Part shown: one piece after another, positions 24,979 through 32,664 of the stretch
How the letters are laid out: every line of letters begins with the position of its first letter
How positions within the stretch are numbered: position 1 is the stretch's first letter
Source: an uncultured Eubacteriales bacterium
GTDB taxonomy: Bacteria; Bacillota; Clostridia; TANB77; CAG-508
Assembly: GCA_949288185.1 (NCBI GenBank)
Contig: CASEIZ010000056.1
Span: forward strand, 1 to 49,767
DNA: 49,767 nt
Direction of reading: 5' to 3'
Made by a program: the position numbers and the translations under genes
Notes under the pieces: model-generated
Seen by the model: only the letters and a program-made list of their open reading frames with translations
The model's database searches: none
Told to the model about the DNA's origin: nothing

Positions 24979-25112
24979 GAATTCTCCTCCTCTAATTTTT
25001 TAACGGTTTCATATTCTCCATTTAAAAACTTTAAAAAGCTTTCTACTTGTTTTTGAATATCTAACAGTTCATCATTTTCTAAATTAGATGTTTTTATGTT
25101 TTTTAATTCCAT
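24975..25112 (-). CDS. 45-aa protein coupled to the coiled-coil gene
   Basis: MELKNIKTSNLENDELLD, then a helical stretch IQKQVESFLKFLNGEYETV ending KKLEEENS. GAGGTGAG precedes the ATG by six bases. Its last codons contain the ribosome site of the next gene (GAGGAGG), and its TGA overlaps that gene's GTG start. The strong sites at both ends argue that it is a real, coupled gene. No family is recognised. Confidence 0.6.
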   Translation of the reverse strand: MELKNIKTSNLENDELLDIQKQVESFLKFLNGEYETVKKLEEENS

Positions 25113-25125
25113 ATTGCTCACCTCT

Positions 25126-25200
25126 TTTTATAAAGTTTGTTTTTAGTTATAAGTGCTTTCTTTTTTATAAAGTTTGTTTTTTATTGTTTATAAGAGCTTT
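25126..25200. repeat. Direct repeat of about 35-40 bp
   Basis: TTTTATAAAGTTTGTTTTT followed by TATAAGTGCTTT (25126-25160) recurs with TATAAGAGCTTT at 25161-25200. It lies in the gap between the 246-aa and 45-aa genes. No function is evident. Confidence 0.55.
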
Positions 25201-25250
25201 TTTTATTATTCGCCTCTTGTTTGTTTCAAATTGTTAATTTTGTTTATCAT

Positions 25251-25991
25251 TTAATTGGTTTGTTCTTCTCCTGTTTCTTCTTCTGGTGGTATATATTGTG
25301 TAAATGTCATTGTTGCGCGATATTTTAATGTTGTTCGTAAATCATTTTGAGAAATATTGTCTTCTACTTGATTTGTTGTATCATCATTTGTTGTATTTTC
25401 ATCATTTGTCGTATTATTTTCTTCTCCTCTAAATTGCGTATCTGCTTTGTTATCCATGGTACTTCCTTCACCATCATTCCACCTAAATAGGACTCTGATT
25501 TCTCGTTTCTTTTCGCCTGCATCATTCATTTCAGTTGTTGGATCAATCACACCTTTTATTTCTGTCGTTTCTTTTGTTTCTATTACGGTATTCACTCCAT
25601 CAACCACATCCCAAACTTCATATCCATATATCTCAAAGTCTTCTAGTGGTGTTTCATTTAATTGCTCCATAGAAAATTCATATTCAAATGCGACATCAAC
25701 CTCTGTATAATCTATTAACATTTCAAAATATCCTGTTTGCCCAGGTACTAAAATTTGACTATTGATATTTTCATTTTCTGTCATAATCGGCTCCATAATC
25801 TCATTTAAGGTTTCTGCATCATGGACAATCTTATCATTTACTTTCACTAACCATCTTTTGATATTGGTATTATATGTTGTATCTACCTGTTCGAAATATC
25901 TCGCATAGGTTCTTTGTATAGAAAAAATGGTAATGATTAAAGAAATAACACATAATATTTCGATTATTCTCATCTTATTTTTTTCTTTCAT
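25251..25991 (-). CDS. TasA-like exported protein (246 aa)
   Basis: Short basic start, hydrophobic signal (about 8-26) with the TYARYFEQVDTTYN junction, and a beta-rich domain containing ILVPGQTGYFEMLIDYTEVDV, a pattern shared with the 214-aa protein (KIAPGAQAYFDIVIDPTNTDV). An Asn/Thr-rich segment (about 190-215) precedes TLKYRATMTFTQYIPPEEE. It starts 9 bases after the 270-aa signal peptidase, its likely processing enzyme. The ribosome site is weak (AGAAGGG, 17 bases upstream), so coupling is likely. Confidence 0.72.
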   Translation of the reverse strand: MKEKNKMRIIEILCVISLIITIFSIQRTYARYFEQVDTTYNTNIKRWLVKVNDKIVHDAETLNEIMEPIMTENENINSQILVPGQTGYFEMLIDYTEVDVAFEYEFSMEQLNETPLEDFEIYGYEVWDVVDGVNTVIETKETTEIKGVIDPTTEMNDAGEKKREIRVLFRWNDGEGSTMDNKADTQFRGEENNTTNDENTTNDDTTNQVEDNISQNDLRTTLKYRATMTFTQYIPPEEETGEEQTN

Positions 25992-25999
25992 TTTACAAT

Positions 26000-26812
26000 C
26001 TAATTTTCCCTTCTAACTTTTTTGCTAGTTCTTCCTTTAAAAACTCTAAAAGCTGCATATATTGTTAATGGCAATATTCCGCAGAAATAGAAAACATATT
26101 TATTATTTAATAACATACAAATTAGTGATAAAATATACATTTTCGTTTGGACAACACCATTGATTTGATCTTCACTTACAACAGGGTCTTCTTGGTTATT
26201 CGCAATACCTTTTGTATGAAAAACTCTTTTACCATCCACTTCTTCAATATCAATAACTCTGTGGGTTACAAGCAATCCTTGCATTGAACCTGTTTCTCCT
26301 TCATATGTTACATCATCACCAATTTGAATTTTTTGTAGATCTACTTCTTTTACTAAGATAACATCACCAACTTGATATTTGGGAATCATACTTCCTGTTT
26401 GTACTCTAAATATCCTAAATCCTAAAAATGATTCTGCATTATTCGTTACTTTTTGTACCACTATAATAATACAGATAAATATAATGGCAATGGTTAAAAT
26501 TTTTACAAATATACTCCAAATAAAACTTAAGAATGTTCTGCCAACTTTTCTTTTTGGTTCTGTACTTGTTTTAATTGTTGCTTCATCATTTTTTATTTTG
26601 CTATCTACTTTTTCAACTTTTGCTTCATTTCTTTTAGGTTTGCTTTCTGTTTTGGTGACTTTTGTTTCACTTTTTTTAGGTTTGTTTTCTGTGCTTGTAA
26701 CCTTTGCTTCCTCTTTTTTGGTTTTAGTTCCTGTTTTTTCCGTACTTTTTTTAGTTTTACTTGCAGTATTTTTGCTTTTTTTTTCTTCTCTTTCGTCTTT
26801 TTTGCTTTCCAT
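26000..26812 (-). CDS. SipW-type signal peptidase I with Lys-rich N-terminal repeats
   Basis: 270 residues. The first ~90 are highly charged, with three 14-residue repeats (EAKVTSTENKPKKS, ETKVTKTESKPKRN, EAKVEKVDSKIKND). A membrane helix (about 97-120), catalytic Ser141 in TGSMIPKY, His184 in LVTHRVID, the FHTKGIANNQEDP block (Asp209) and a C-terminal helix follow. The repeat region would face the cytoplasm. It starts directly at the stop of the upstream gene (TAAATG), so it is coupled to the McrC-like gene, and precedes a TasA-like gene. The catalytic set is complete. Confidence 0.86.
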   Translation of the reverse strand: MESKKDEREEKKSKNTASKTKKSTEKTGTKTKKEEAKVTSTENKPKKSETKVTKTESKPKRNEAKVEKVDSKIKNDEATIKTSTEPKRKVGRTFLSFIWSIFVKILTIAIIFICIIIVVQKVTNNAESFLGFRIFRVQTGSMIPKYQVGDVILVKEVDLQKIQIGDDVTYEGETGSMQGLLVTHRVIDIEEVDGKRVFHTKGIANNQEDPVVSEDQINGVVQTKMYILSLICMLLNNKYVFYFCGILPLTIYAAFRVFKGRTSKKVRREN

Positions 26813-27934
26813 TTATTTTAACCTCACTTCTTTTGCTTGTATCATATATTTTTCAATTCGTTCTTTAAATCTATCTTCTATTGGTTTTAAAGAAATCAAT
26901 TTTTTTGTTTTCATCATTAAAATTTTCTCTGTGATTAATTTATTTAGCTCGTTTTCTGTCATCTCAGGATTTAGTTCGATAATTCTTTCAATCATGGCAT
27001 CTGTTAATTCTTTCGCCATTTTCTTATCTTCAACTGCTGATTTTGCTTTTCCTTTTAAGGCATTACTGTCATCTGTCTTCTTCAATATAGAATATAGCAA
27101 AAATATATCTTCATCTACTAATTCTTTTACCATTCCTTTTTCTTCATATTGACTAATTTCATTAACCGTTTTATCCTTTAATTCCATTTGTTCACTTAAA
27201 TAGTTCCATAGTTTTACAGCATATTGGAAATTAACATTTTTCAACAAAACATTTGTCATTTTTAATGGTGCTTTTACATAAGTTGCTTTTTTAGCAACTA
27301 ACATTTGATAAACCTCGGTTTGTTTTAACATTTTTAAAGATTGTTTAATATTGGCTATTCTTTCTGTTGTTTTTTCTGATTTGGTAATTCCTGCTACTCT
27401 CTCAGAATGATATTCAAAATTTACATCAATTTTTTCTTTACCTAATTTAACCTCGGCTTGATAGTTCGCTTTTTGATGATTTTTTCCTTTATATTCCTCA
27501 TTATCTTCTTTTTTTCTTAAATACATATAATCTTCAATTAATTTTATTAATGTATATAAGAATCTATTTTCATAAGTTAGAAAAGTTTCTTCTTTATATG
27601 CATTTAAAATCTTTTTAGGTGTTACTTCTCCACTTTTTTGATTAAATTTATCAACAAGGTTGACATGTTTTGATAAATGTTTAACACTTTCAACCGTTAC
27701 CTTTTTGATTAATTCTATTTTGATAATTTCTTCTTCTGTGACAATATTTTTAATTTCTTTTGTTAATGCTTTTTCCAAATATGGAATAGTAAACTCAACC
27801 ATATCTATCCATTCATCATTCTCAACAATGTGGCTTCTATCTAGGTCCATCATTAACTTTGAATCAATTTTACTAAGAAATTTGGTCGATTTTTCTTTTT
27901 CCATATTGGCTAATCTCACAATATTTAAGTCCAT
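26813..27934 (-). CDS. DUF2357/McrC-N-like helical protein (373 aa)
   Basis: A cytosolic protein. FLTYENRFLYTLIKLIEDY (about 135-153) and KAPLKMTNVLLKNVNFQYA (about 225-243) resemble the patterns of DUF2357, the non-nuclease part of McrC-type partners of McrB-like ATPases. No PD-(D/E)XK core is seen, so no nuclease activity is predicted. It lies directly downstream of the McrB-like AAA+ gene and is coupled to the following signal peptidase (TAAATG). GGAGGG is five bases before the ATG and abuts a 31-bp palindrome. Family assignment is tentative. Confidence 0.45.
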   Translation of the reverse strand: MDLNIVRLANMEKEKSTKFLSKIDSKLMMDLDRSHIVENDEWIDMVEFTIPYLEKALTKEIKNIVTEEEIIKIELIKKVTVESVKHLSKHVNLVDKFNQKSGEVTPKKILNAYKEETFLTYENRFLYTLIKLIEDYMYLRKKEDNEEYKGKNHQKANYQAEVKLGKEKIDVNFEYHSERVAGITKSEKTTERIANIKQSLKMLKQTEVYQMLVAKKATYVKAPLKMTNVLLKNVNFQYAVKLWNYLSEQMELKDKTVNEISQYEEKGMVKELVDEDIFLLYSILKKTDDSNALKGKAKSAVEDKKMAKELTDAMIERIIELNPEMTENELNKLITEKILMMKTKKLISLKPIEDRFKERIEKYMIQAKEVRLK

Positions 27935-27946
27935 TTTTCCCTCCTG

Positions 27947-28056
27947 TGTCGCATTAGGTTCGTTTGTCTATGCGACATTTTTTGTCGTGTCGCATTAGGT
28001 TCGTTTGTCTATGCGACATTTAAAATGTCCCAAACAGAAACGTCCCCAAAAGGACA
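27947..28056. repeat. Three 31-bp palindromes, including a third type
   Basis: Type A at 27947-27977 and 27988-28018, same orientation. At 28026-28056 lies a third type, also 31 bp, with ends TGTCC / GGACA and centre AAACAGAAACGTCCCC. All lie between the AAA+ gene and the next gene, directly upstream of that gene's ribosome site. Confidence 0.88.
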
Positions 28057-28063
28057 TTTTTAA

Positions 28064-29617
28064 TTAAGACATTTTCTTAAGTCTTAATAAGAATTCTATA
28101 CATTCGCTCATTTTGCCTTTTCCAAAGTTTTTATCTAAGAAATCAATATAACCGTCAATTTCATCTCTAATTAATGTTAAGTTTAATCCTTCAAATTTTC
28201 TTAATACTTTTTTGGCCATGAAGTAGTCTACTGCTTCTGTTTCGTCTCCTCCACAAGCTACATATACTGGTACAAATTTTCTCATGTGTTTTACAATACG
28301 GTTACCAAATGCAACTCTAAAATGTTTGATTGTATAGTCATCCATGTCTTCTATCTTTTTCAATGTTGATGGTGATATAGTATAATCTGTCATTGCTTTA
28401 TCAAATAAACTATTTAAGTATGAATAATTTACATCAATTGCATCAACATCATCTGCTTCAAAAGCAACACCTTTTTCGTTAATGTCGATTGGCATAGCTC
28501 TATCATATACCTTATCTGTTACCATGAATGTTGAGTCGTCATTGTTGATAGTTCCGATATACCATGCATTAGGTGGAATTTGTAATTTTCCCTTGACTAA
28601 TTTCTTTGGATCTGTTGGCCATGAACTTTGTACAATTTCAATTTTCCAATCTTTTGTACTATGCATTTCTAGAATAGATAACATTTCTGCAAAATAATAT
28701 TCCACACGCGCTAAGTTCATCTCGTCAAGTATAACTGTATAGATTTCATCTGTATATCCTGCTTCATATAAATATGCTAAGAAGTCTGTTTCATTAAATT
28801 TCTTGGTAAATTCATTTAAGTATCCAAAAATATCTGTTCTATCTCTCCAAGATGGTTGTACAGATGCAACACATGATGGGTGTTTTACAAAGTTACCCCA
28901 TGCAAGAGATATAGATGTTTTACCTGTACCAGAAATACCTTGTAAAATAACAAGTTTGGTTGATGCAATGGCTGATACGAATAGTCTTATCATCTTTTCA
29001 CTATAATATAGTTTCAACTTGCTAGCAGCAAAATTTCTAAACATATAACAAAATTCTGGTAATGTAAAGCTATTATGATAGTCTTTTTGTTTATATTTTG
29101 CAAATTCTTCGTCTAACATTGTTAATTTAGAGAACCTGCTTTGACTATTAGGATCAATTTGTTCCTCATTATTTGCTTCTGATTGTGCAGCAGCAAGTGC
29201 AGCTTTATCCATCCCTGTACTGATACCATTTGGATTTACTCCTAATTCTGGTGACTTCATATTAAGCAATTTTAATTTTTCATCTACTAATTCTTCTACT
29301 TGCCCATTTAAAGTATCAATTTGTTTTAACAATTCTTCTTGATTGACTATCTTTTTTCTCCATTTCATATGTCTCTTTAAGAAAAAAACAATAAGTCCAA
29401 TAATACCACCCAAAACAATAGCCATACAAATTATTGCTAATCCTGTTAAAAACCATTCTGAAACTTTAAAATCATTGGCATAATTTTGGATAATGTCCCA
29501 ATATCTTGGTATATTAAATATATTTACAATACCATTCCAAAGTCCACCAAATATCTCTTGAAATCCAGAGAAAAATTGGCTTAAAAATTCAAATAAAAAT
29601 CTTCCATATGTTTCCAT
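28064..29617 (-). CDS. Membrane-anchored McrB-like AAA+ ATPase
   Basis: 517 residues. An amphipathic N-terminus, a membrane helix (about 54-80), a short coiled coil (91-118), a linker, then an AAA+ module. Walker A is GISGTGKTS (227-235), Walker B VILDEMN (295-301), and the sensor/arginine region is GTINNDDSTF (355-364) with YDRA (371-374). The DEMNLARVEYYFAEML block and QPSWRDRTDIFGYLNE are typical of McrB-like ATPases. Normal McrB is soluble and carries a DNA-binding domain in place of a membrane anchor. The ring would lie at the inner face of the membrane. It is upstream of the DUF2357-like gene and among SipW/TasA genes, suggesting energy-dependent work on export or assembly. Confidence 0.8.
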   Translation of the reverse strand: METYGRFLFEFLSQFFSGFQEIFGGLWNGIVNIFNIPRYWDIIQNYANDFKVSEWFLTGLAIICMAIVLGGIIGLIVFFLKRHMKWRKKIVNQEELLKQIDTLNGQVEELVDEKLKLLNMKSPELGVNPNGISTGMDKAALAAAQSEANNEEQIDPNSQSRFSKLTMLDEEFAKYKQKDYHNSFTLPEFCYMFRNFAASKLKLYYSEKMIRLFVSAIASTKLVILQGISGTGKTSISLAWGNFVKHPSCVASVQPSWRDRTDIFGYLNEFTKKFNETDFLAYLYEAGYTDEIYTVILDEMNLARVEYYFAEMLSILEMHSTKDWKIEIVQSSWPTDPKKLVKGKLQIPPNAWYIGTINNDDSTFMVTDKVYDRAMPIDINEKGVAFEADDVDAIDVNYSYLNSLFDKAMTDYTISPSTLKKIEDMDDYTIKHFRVAFGNRIVKHMRKFVPVYVACGGDETEAVDYFMAKKVLRKFEGLNLTLIRDEIDGYIDFLDKNFGKGKMSECIEFLLRLKKMS

Positions 29618-29647
29618 GTCTCATTTCTCCCATTTTTATTTCTGTCC

Positions 29648-29717
29648 TGTCGCATTAAGTTCGTTTGTCTATGCGACATTTTATTTTGTCGCATTAGGTT
29701 CGTTTGTCTATGCGACA
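29648..29717. repeat. Two 31-bp type A palindromes
   Basis: Copies at 29648-29678 and 29687-29717, same orientation with intact ends. The second begins 5 bases after the stop of the 348-aa gene on the minus strand; both lie upstream of the AAA+ gene. Confidence 0.9.
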
Positions 29718-29721
29718 TTTT

Positions 29722-30768
29722 TTATTTCAAAATTACATTATGAAATAATGCTTTATTACTTTTTATGTCTTTATATAATGATAACTTTTGTGGCACAATC
29801 ACCATTTTGAACATTTTTAATGCTTCCACATCTCCTATACTGTTTGCATCATTATCTAATGTAATTGTAAAATTGTAACCTTTTTTTGTATATGCTAATA
29901 CATCTTTTTGATTTTTGATATAATCAGAATATAGAATATTTAAACTGATCTTATCTTGTAATGCTTGATTTCCAAGAATTGATAAAATACTATCTAATTT
30001 TTGTTTCTTTTTAAATAATGAACTTGCAAATTCTGCAATATATTTATCTGTAAAATTTCCATTTACGATATCTGATATAACAACCACACTTAGTAATATA
30101 TATTCTACTTGTAATTTATCTTCTGCAATGATTCCTTCATGATATACTTTATCAATAGCTGTTTCACTATATTGCATAGGCATTTTTACTTTTTGCTCTA
30201 GTGTCGCAAAATAAACTTCATCTGCTGTCTTGCAATTTTCAAATTGTAATGCAAATTCATCTGTATCAAATTTCTCTAAAAATATTTCTTTTTCAAGCAT
30301 ATCATTTTTAATTTCTTCATATAATTTCTTTTCTACACTTTGTGAAATTTCTGTTTTAAATAATGCTTTTGTTGTTTGCACCATTTTACTGATAATTTCT
30401 TTTATATTATCAATTGACTTAAAATTTTCTATATTTCTAACATTATCAAAAAATAAAATATATGCGAACAATTCTTTTAGATTGTGAATTTTGTTTAATT
30501 GGCTTTGCTTTTCATTTAATGATTCTGATTCCTCTTCACATTTTTTCATCAAAATGTCTTCTTTGTAGTCTAATTCTTCTAATATTCTTAAGTAAAATGC
30601 TCTTGCAGGTTGATCTGTATTCTGAATATTATAATATCTTGCATTCATATATGTTTTTAAATATTCATTCACTAAATTTTCGTCATATTGTTTGGCTAAT
30701 AATGTTTTCATATATTTTTTTATTTTCTTTTCTGTAAATGTTATATAAGTATCCATTAAATTATTCAT
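29722..30768 (-). CDS. Helical protein of unknown function (348 aa)
   Basis: A cytosolic protein with no signal peptide. It is mostly alpha-helical with a short beta end (KKGYNFTITLDNDANSIGDV). I recognise no family. AGGAGGTAG is well placed before the ATG and directly abuts a 31-bp palindrome. It lies upstream of the McrB-like ATPase gene, on the same strand, and so may be part of the same apparatus. Function is unknown. Confidence 0.6.
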   Translation of the reverse strand: MNNLMDTYITFTEKKIKKYMKTLLAKQYDENLVNEYLKTYMNARYYNIQNTDQPARAFYLRILEELDYKEDILMKKCEEESESLNEKQSQLNKIHNLKELFAYILFFDNVRNIENFKSIDNIKEIISKMVQTTKALFKTEISQSVEKKLYEEIKNDMLEKEIFLEKFDTDEFALQFENCKTADEVYFATLEQKVKMPMQYSETAIDKVYHEGIIAEDKLQVEYILLSVVVISDIVNGNFTDKYIAEFASSLFKKKQKLDSILSILGNQALQDKISLNILYSDYIKNQKDVLAYTKKGYNFTITLDNDANSIGDVEALKMFKMVIVPQKLSLYKDIKSNKALFHNVILK

Positions 30769-30780
30769 TTCTACCTCCTA

Positions 30781-30910
30781 TGTCGCATTAAGTTCATTTT
30801 TTGTCGCATTAAGTTCGTTTGTCTGTGCGACACATTTTTTGTCGCATTAAGTTCGTTTGTCTATGCGACATTTTTGTCATGTCTCATTGACAAACGAAGT
30901 CAACGAGACA
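30781..30910. repeat. Cluster of 31-bp palindromes
   Basis: A truncated copy (30781-30797), type A copies at 30802-30832 and 30840-30870, and a reversed, diverged copy at 30880-30910 (TGTCTCAT end, centre GACAAACGAAG, end CGAGACA). The diverged copy keeps stem pairing approximately through changes on both sides. Confidence 0.88.
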
Positions 30911-30946
30911 CTTTCTGAGATTCTTTTGGTTCCGTAACTCCTGCTA

Positions 30947-31519
30947 CTAAATGATTTGTTCTGCATTAATATCTAATTTTATATATTCTATTAAATCTGA
31001 ATATTCTGCATTGGTATCATTTTCTTTTGGAAATGTTACTTTAATTGTATATTCGTCTGTTAAATCTTCTCCCTGCACCATTTGTGAAGGTTCTATTATG
31101 ATTTCTCTGTAATATGTTCCATCTTCGTCAGTCGTTATATTTTGTTGTGTTGTCAAAATTTCACCATTTTTTTCTATCACATATTCTAGTGGTAAATTAG
31201 TAGTTGTGGTTATTTTTAAGTCATATTCTAAATCTGTTTCTGCTCTTTTGTTAATTGTTCCATCTTCATCTGCTTCAAAATTTGATACGGAAAAAGAATA
31301 ATCAAATGAATTATTTGATGGATATATATCTTTTATAATCATATTGGCTGACTGAAAATCATCATGGAGCATCCAGAAAGCCACATCTAGATCTTTATCT
31401 GATGTTGCCACTGTTTCATATCTTGATAATGTGTTTGTTATAAAAATAATAGCGATTATGATAATGGCTATTAATAAAAGTATGATGATACTTTTTTTTA
31501 ATTTTTTCTTATCCAACAT
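30947..31519 (-). CDS. TasA-like exported protein (190 aa)
   Basis: Basic start (MLDKKKLKKS), a long hydrophobic signal (about 11-29), then TLSRYETVATSDKDLDVAFWML and a beta-rich domain. It is a small member of the SipW-substrate type. The ATG at 31519 follows AGGTGAT by seven bases; an upstream GTG frame start is less likely. It overlaps the end of the 174-aa signal peptidase by 11 bases, so enzyme and probable substrate are translationally coupled. Confidence 0.7.
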   Translation of the reverse strand: MLDKKKLKKSIIILLLIAIIIIAIIFITNTLSRYETVATSDKDLDVAFWMLHDDFQSANMIIKDIYPSNNSFDYSFSVSNFEADEDGTINKRAETDLEYDLKITTTTNLPLEYVIEKNGEILTTQQNITTDEDGTYYREIIIEPSQMVQGEDLTDEYTIKVTFPKENDTNAEYSDLIEYIKLDINAEQII

Positions 31520-32033
31520 CTTTTTTATCACCTATTTTTTCTTTATATGCTATCATCACGATAAATAATATAATGGTTATTACCATTGGTATAATTACAT
31601 GCATATCTGTAAATACTTGTTTCCAAACTTCTACATTATTAAAAATATGCACCACTTTACCTATCACTTGGCTTCTTTCTATTGGCTCATCCTGAATATT
31701 GTTATAATCTCCTTTTGTAATGATGGTATCGCCATCTATTTGCTCTATTCTATGTGTAATTAGTACATCATCCTGTTTGTATGTTATAATATCATTTTTC
31801 TTTATTTCATCACCTATTTTGATTATTATAATATCCCCTACTTCTATCGTTGGTGACATACTTCCAGTTTCTGTACTAAGTATAGAATATCCAAATATAT
31901 TTACATATTCTTTATTTTGTACATTTAGCTGTATAAATCCCCATATGGCAAGAATAGCAATGATACTTAATACCAAAATTATTACATCCACGATTACTTT
32001 TTTAATAATTTTAAATATTTTATCCGGTTTCAT
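31509..32033 (-). CDS. SipW-type signal peptidase I (174 aa)
   Basis: The compact, classical form: helix 12-35, Ser58 in TGSMSPTI, His94 in LITHRIEQ, TKGDYNNIQDEP (Asp115) and a C-terminal helix (about 142-163). It has no extra tail, unlike the 293-, 270- and 291-aa members of this locus. Its start overlaps the upstream TasA-like gene by 14 bases and its end overlaps the next one by 11, so it sits in a tightly coupled substrate-peptidase-substrate trio. Confidence 0.9.
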   Translation of the reverse strand: MKPDKIFKIIKKVIVDVIILVLSIIAILAIWGFIQLNVQNKEYVNIFGYSILSTETGSMSPTIEVGDIIIIKIGDEIKKNDIITYKQDDVLITHRIEQIDGDTIITKGDYNNIQDEPIERSQVIGKVVHIFNNVEVWKQVFTDMHVIIPMVITIILFIVMIAYKEKIGDKKDVG

Positions 32034-32664
32034 TGCCTATCACTTCTCCTGTATATTGTTTTAAATTAATTTCTAATGGGATGTTTATCTTTGCATTTTC
32101 TGTTTGTCCTAATTCTGAGTCAGACTCGTTGTTTTCTTCTACATTTTCCCATTCAAAATATAATCTGATATAATTCAAATACTTATCATTTATCTTCTCA
32201 AGAGGAATGACAGCTTCATGTGTATTGGCTTCATTTTCTGTATACACATCTTCATTTAACACTTGTTCTGTCTCTCCCTCTTTTTGAAAATAGTTTTCTA
32301 CATTCACTAATTTTAATTTTGCTGTTGTGACAGCATCTAATTTTATATTTAGTGTATATAAAACAGATACATCTGTATTGGTAGGATCTATCACAATATC
32401 AAAATATGCCTGTGCTCCTGGTGCGATTTTTTGGCTTTTAACATGTTCAGAATCCACATATGTAAGATTGTCTTCTGTCATGTTAAAAGTCAAATTTTCA
32501 TCTCCTGAAGATATATCTGATTCATTTACTTTAATTGACCATACACCTAACGAACTTGTATATTCTCCTTCTAATTGATCTTTATATAAGGCATACATAT
32601 TCGCTATTTGGAATATAGTGATGATTAACATTATTAATACTAAAATTCTTAGTAATTTTTTCAT
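32020..32664 (-). CDS. TasA-like exported protein (214 aa)
   Basis: Short basic start, hydrophobic signal (about 5-23) with NMYALYKDQLEGEYTSSLG at the junction, and a beta domain with KIAPGAQAYFDIVIDPTNTDV, shared in pattern with the 246-aa protein. A later acidic segment (EENNESDSELGQ) precedes a beta end. AGAGGAAG precedes the ATG, which directly follows the stop of the previous gene (TAAATG). Confidence 0.75.
   Translation of the reverse strand: MKKLLRILVLIMLIITIFQIANMYALYKDQLEGEYTSSLGVWSIKVNESDISSGDENLTFNMTEDNLTYVDSEHVKSQKIAPGAQAYFDIVIDPTNTDVSVLYTLNIKLDAVTTAKLKLVNVENYFQKEGETEQVLNEDVYTENEANTHEAVIPLEKINDKYLNYIRLYFEWENVEENNESDSELGQTENAKINIPLEINLKQYTGEVIGNETG

Noticed and set aside
26379..27152. 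257-residue plus-strand ORF
   Set aside because: It is antisense to the Lys-rich N-terminus of a signal peptidase and to the following gene. It has no ribosome site and its Phe/Leu/Ser-rich composition is a reverse-strand shadow.
28064..30768. McrBC-type defence operon
   Set aside because: The ATPase is membrane-anchored, no nuclease core is seen in the partners, and the genes are coupled to signal peptidases. Not excluded, but less supported than an export role.
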